From contig NMRA01000042.1 in NCBI GenBank assembly GCA_002633005.1, forward strand, positions 372,838 to 420,960: a stretch of 48,123 nt of DNA, read 5' to 3'. The DNA is from Phoronis australis. Its lineage: Eukaryota > Phoronida > Phoronidae. Positions 43,509-48,123 of the stretch are shown here, one piece after another (within the stretch, counting starts at the first letter, position 1; every line of letters begins with the position of its first letter). The translations under genes were made by a program, and so were the position numbers. The notes below the pieces were generated by a model. That model saw only the letters and a list, made by a program, of their open reading frames with translations, did not search any database and was not told where the DNA came from.

Positions 43509-46293
43509 AGCTAAATCCTGTGAAGAAATATAAGAAGAATGATTTTAGTAGACAAGTTCATGAAGTTTTTCTAGAACATGAACGGGCGAGACAGACTAGA
43601 AATTGACTAAACAAACCTTAACGTTATGGCTTGTGGTTCATCCGCGGTTATAAAGTAGAAAAAAACGCAAAGTAATAACTAGTTTTGCTTTTCTTCGTAA
43701 TTCAGCTGTTATCGCCCCCGGCGTGGATCAATGCTTTATAGATAAACTTGAAACTTTATCTACATAAATGTAATTACTGAAGTATAAAAGATCTTTCCAT
43801 AATTAATCTTGTAAGCTCCTTCGGGCACGTAGTACTGTTGAATTATCACCTGTATCTTTCAAATGTCTGGCTCATGAAGTAATCGTGGCAGTAAAACTGA
43901 GCATACTGGCAAGCCCGAGTGGTTGACCACCTGGTGGCTGATGTAAGCACTCAGTATTGCCGCTTTCACCTGAGTAATCGTCAGTCAGTCTGAAGTATCA
44001 GATCTAGTATCAAATAACCCGGGCTTGCTCTACCGTCAATGAAAATATGAATGTGTATCTAGTCTAATAAACCTAGATTCCATGGCGCCTGCTAAAATAT
44101 CTCCTTTGGTAACAGCACATGATTGGTGACGGCAATTTCACGGATAGGAAATTTCCTACTTACTTGAAAAATTGTTATAAATCCCTGGACGGAACCTTGC
44201 AGCAATCAGGCTGTTTTCTTCTTCGCTAATTTCGTTTAAAAACCTGAAAACACTGCCCTTGCAATGTAGTCATTCCTGACCCTCGTGCACGATCTGTACT
44301 TGGATTGACTAGTTTCGCTCTGACGACAACGGCCGCAATAATCAGTCAGTGCATATGAATGCAACAGGTCACCGATAGAAGACTATTCACATCGACAAAT
44401 TCTGTTTGAACACGGCATAAAAGTCAAATCAGACGAGAGCGAGAAACTCATGAAGCCGACCAAACTCCATGATACTGAGAGACAGAAAACCAAGCTTTCG
44501 TAGAGCGGAGATTAACCACTCACAGCACCCACGATTAGACAAAATATTACAAAAAGAACTAAACAATATTAAATGGTTACAATTATCAACACGAACTTTG
44601 TTTTGATTTCTTTTGTACCTCTTACAAATGAAGTCTTCGAACAACAAAGAATGCGATACTGCACTTTGTATGTTTGTATTTGCATTTCCTTTTACATTTA
44701 TATGAGCACAATGTGCAATTTATGAACGGAATGCCTGCATGGTTACTAGGGCTTATTGAGTTCCAAGATTATTTCATAGATGCTTTTCGAGCGGAGTATC
44801 AAGAGTGTGCGTGAATGAAAACTATTTTTATACTTCAGCGGTCTAATTTATAGAATATGATATTCTGTGAACACGATCATGATTACTTGATGAGTATTGC
44901 CATTACATCGTTATCGGCATAGTTATCGTCCACGTTGGGGCCGTCTAGGTTCACAGTTTCCGAGTTCTTACTGTTCTTGAATACGGAAGTGACGTTTAAG
45001 AAAGATAAGCTGGCGAATGATGTGTCAAGTGACACGTACAGCTGTGCCTAGATCGAATCCAAACAGAATTATTCTGAAGAACAGAACTCGTGATCAAAAA
45101 TCACAATATCTTTAACGAGATAATACTGTAAATGGGGGTTTCTGAAAGAGTCTCAGGTTGGGTATTTCGGAAAAGTACCATTTTTTCGAAGTGATTCTTC
45201 GTCCAAAACAAACCAGAGCGCTTAATTTTTCCGGGAGTACCAGTGGCTCTTGCAGAAACTTATATTGCCGACTACGCAGGACCATCATCTGAAGCGCATT
45301 GTATGAGGGAGGATCAATTTGAAGGCAACTTGGCTGCATATGTGTCGTGCAAGACACGCGAACGATCCCGAAAAAACCCACGAGGGCATTTTTTATTGTT
45401 ATGACCCATGTTGACATTACACATGTTAATCTATACACGTTATAAAGTAATATCATTATATCATTTATCCTCATTATATGTAGGGATAAAACAAATCTAA
45501 ATCAAAACAACCTAATTACTTGGTTCTGGTCTGTACCCCAACTCATGTTCAAAGCTGTCTTCACTACTTAAAAATGCACGGCCGCATAAATTTTAAATTT
45601 AAGCTAAGGTATCGATTAATAAAAGCACCACAAAGGCACACATGCAAAGTTTGAGACGCCATGGGTTTCTAAGCCTGTAACCTGTAAGTGACGCGTTGAC
45701 AGCCCAGGTCAACACTGACACGGACATCGGCCATTGCTTCGCTGTAGCTCTCTGGAACTTCGGTTTTAAGTAAAATAAAACAAATGAAAAATGCAAATTT
45801 TTGTCATCTCTAATTTTTTTGTAAAAGTGGGTACTTGAAACGATATTGCATCATCAATTTTCAAAAAAAGACAGAACCATCTATGGTTTTTTGCCTAAAA
45901 TGATTGTTATTAATTTCAGATTTTGTTTTAACAATGTGGGAAAAATGTGACAATGGACGAAGACAATTCTTTGGATTTAACATTACTGAATTGTGCTCGC
46001 TCCCTTAGTCCCGGCCCTTGCTAGCAGGTCTAGTTAGTTGCACACACAAGACGAAAGGTCGATTGTTTAAGTGAAAACGCAAAATTTGCTGTTCCATTGA
46101 GGGTCTATCAGAAATAGTTCTTTTGTGATTTTATTGAAAAAATTCAGAAGTTGCATAAAATGAACAAGAAATGATACGGATTTAGAAAACTGAAATGTCG
46201 TTTTTTAGACTTCGCCTTGAACAGTTATATCCAACGTTTTACTGTAAATGTACCTTCCTTTTTTGCTAAATTATACTAAAACATGAAGAAATT

Positions 46294-46303
46294 GTCACGT
46301 GAC
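46294..46303. promoter_or_regulatory. GTCACGTGAC palindrome (CLEAR/E-box type)
   Basis: Perfect 10-bp palindrome identical to the CLEAR motif bound by TFEB/MITF-family bHLH-Zip factors in vertebrates. A second copy lies at 48079-48088. Regulatory use is not shown. Confidence 0.3.
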
Positions 46304-47463
46304 TCTGAACTACTGGAAGATTGGTATGTAGCCAAAACGCAAAGTCTACATATATTCTGCTTTCTAAACTCACTCTCATTCTAACTGTAACTCTAAATTC
46401 CAATTTTGTTTCGATGATTACATTTTGACTAGTCATGAACTTGTCGTGGAAGCAGCTACCCCGTTTTGCTCGTTTGACGTCAGAATTTTCATTATGAAGG
46501 AAACTATGGCATCAATTGATCATATCTTTCAATTTGGATTTATAGCTCTATTAATCCCCAGAAATGTGATGATCATAGGGCAAAATGAAAATTTATTAAT
46601 TACAAAACGACTCATAACCAATAAAGATGACTAACAATATCTACTAGGACATGGGCATGCCTGACACCTTTGTCATTCCATTGTTTCATATATTGACTTA
46701 CTATCAATTTTACTCCACAATCGTTGATTCAGAGGTAAATACCAATTTGAGAAGATCAATAACTTAAAAAAATCGACGAAGAATTCCTTGCGAATTCATT
46801 GTTAATGTTAGAAGCAAGTACTGTATACCCATGTAGGCATTTGTCAAAACAAGATGTAAATAAACAGGAACCTTGGCCAGGCCTTCAAAAAGAGCAAGTT
46901 TTTTTGATATGCACCCGTTTCATTTCGACAGCTGTGCCCCACTGTTTAAAGAAAAATTTCCCGCCCGCATCACTTGAATAAAGATAGTCTTTGAAAAAAA
47001 GTATTATCTAGGATATAGGCGGCATTGGCCAAAAAAGCGCATTAGCCGGATTTTCATTTATTTAAACTGAACGAAGGTGGCGTCAAGTTTGCTAGAAGTG
47101 GCGAATGGATATTGTTATGAAAGACGGGCTTATAGCCAAAGATATTATAATTACACAGTATCTTTAGTGTAAAAGTCGAATATATACCAGCCTAAATTCC
47201 GTCAAAAACAACCTAGATTGGAAATTAACAAAACATTTTCCTTAGTGAAAATAGGTGTGATTACAAAATGGGTTCGGAAAGAATTGACATTGCTTAAGAC
47301 TTTAAGTTGGGTTGTCACGGCGTGTCAGTTTATTCGCAAGACAATTAAAATTGCTTCTCAACGAAACACTAAGTTGAGACCTATTTCATACCGACACTGT
47401 AAGTGGTCGCGTCAGTTTCTCATCCGGCGGAACGCCGGCGGGTGGCGCAGCACTGAAATAAGT

Positions 47464-47487
47464 GGGGGGAGGGCTGTAGCTCCCCCC
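47464..47487. repeat. GC-rich perfect hairpin
   Basis: GGGGGGAG and CTCCCCCC pair around an 8-base loop; a smaller hairpin (CCGGCG...CGCCGG) precedes it near 47424. Confidence 0.7.
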
Positions 47488-47623
47488 ATCTATATGGTGC
47501 GCGGTCCATTTAAAACACTAACATCCATTAATTCGGCCTAATTTTTGCAAAGGTACGGCAAAAGATGTCGTTGCATCAGACGAAAACAACTTTCTAAGGT
47601 TGAGGCTGCAAAAGTTATCTAAT

Positions 47624-48032
47624 CCAGGGCCCGGTCTCTAATCTTTGTACTCGAAACGAACTCGAAACTATTTTTGGCAATTTCTCTGCTCCTTTTGTGC
47701 AAACTTAAGATAATTGGTTCTCATACTGTGCTCGAATACATTATAGTTTATGCATAGGAGTTTCTAGTTCAAGTTTGCCCTTGAAGACCCTTATATTCGT
47801 GCTACAATCTGGAGTAAAAACTCAAAATTTCGAGTTCAAACTCGAACTTATTGCTTTAATATTGGGTTTACAAACTGTGAACTAAGGGCAATAAATTATC
47901 TACGTAAGTTATTGTGTACTTGAGCATAGAATAATAGACACTTGTCTTGAGTTCGCCCAAAAGTAGAGTAGAAAATGCCAAACCTAATTTCGAGTTCCAT
48001 TTCGAGTAAAAAGATTGGAGACCGGGCCCTGG
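47624..48032. mobile_element. 0.4-kb terminal-inverted-repeat MITE, copy 2
   Basis: 409-bp copy of the element at 41176-41572, same orientation. Its outermost bases CCAGGGCCC and GGGCCCTGG pair perfectly, defining the element ends better than copy 1. It differs from copy 1 by scattered substitutions and a 12-bp insertion near the right end. No clear target-site duplication is visible at either copy. Confidence 0.9.
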
Positions 48033-48078
48033 TGACACGCACGCCCTCGCTTACTCGCAGACGAACATCAAAACAAAC

Positions 48079-48088
48079 GTCACGTGAC
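48079..48088. promoter_or_regulatory. GTCACGTGAC palindrome, second copy
   Basis: Identical to 46294-46303, 47 bp beyond the end of MITE copy 2 and outside it. Confidence 0.3.
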
Positions 48089-48123
48089 AACAACATGTGT
48101 GTTCGTCCAGACATTTTTCTCGC

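Larger units (their letters stand above)
43509..47623. other. Upstream region of the LRRC74-like gene
   Basis: Starts with the 5' UTR portion of coding exon 1 and the splice acceptor at 43519-43518; the upstream non-coding exon and promoter must lie to the right but were not located. No other gene is supported. The 120-codon minus-strand frame at 45112-45474 has a hydrophobic start and a PPSYNAL stretch but resembles no family. Confidence 0.5.

Noticed and set aside
45112-45474. 120-codon minus-strand frame with PPSYNAL
   Set aside because: The hydrophobic start and PPxY are suggestive of a membrane protein tail, but there is no family match, splice context or poly(A) support.

Overview
The window is nuclear DNA from an animal, most likely a marine invertebrate. 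The genes have many short exons with GT-AG introns, the sequence is AT-rich, AATAAA signals follow the genes, and minisatellites, inverted-repeat elements and tRNA-derived repeats are scattered through introns and spacers. I cannot name the species. Strand-by-strand reading supports four genes plus one uncertain small ORF. No rRNA, intact tRNA, CRISPR array or bacterial/phage gene was seen.

Layout, left to right: (1) 1202-17232, minus strand: N-terminal half of striatin, the STRIPAK scaffold and PP2A regulatory subunit, in eight phase-consistent coding exons that join into 380 codons. The WD40 propeller is not in the window. An in-frame TAG lies exactly where the N-terminal half ends, so this is either a short isoform or a gene continuing leftward through a weak splice donor. 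Its third intron holds a tandem array of ~0.4 kb units carrying CTCF-like motifs; its first intron (8.4 kb) holds SINE-like and transposon-like sequence. (2) 17233-21911: intergenic, with a small Arg-rich ORF at 19010-19315 and a one-base assembly gap (18811) beside a 94-bp duplication. (3) 21912-22598, plus strand: a seven-finger C2H2 zinc-finger protein with its coding region in one exon. (4) 22599-27710: AT-rich spacer with a 21-bp minisatellite and a diverged dispersed repeat. (5) 27711-29339, plus strand: an uninterrupted 542-aa protein with a TIR-like fold and a very acidic tail; I do not recognise its family, and it is the most interesting gene here. (6) 30069-43508, minus strand: a 12-coding-exon leucine-rich-repeat protein of the LRRC74 type ending in two EF-hands (632 aa). 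Its introns hold two minisatellites, a long inverted repeat, a pair of SINE-like repeats and a 0.4 kb terminal-inverted-repeat element. (7) 43518-48123: upstream spacer with a second, near-identical copy of that element.

The genes look functionally unrelated. Striatin and the zinc-finger gene are divergent. The TIR-like gene and the LRR/EF-hand gene converge, with poly(A) signals about 220 bp apart. Exon boundaries were assigned by eye from splice consensus, reading phase and recalled family similarity; transcript evidence would be needed to confirm them.
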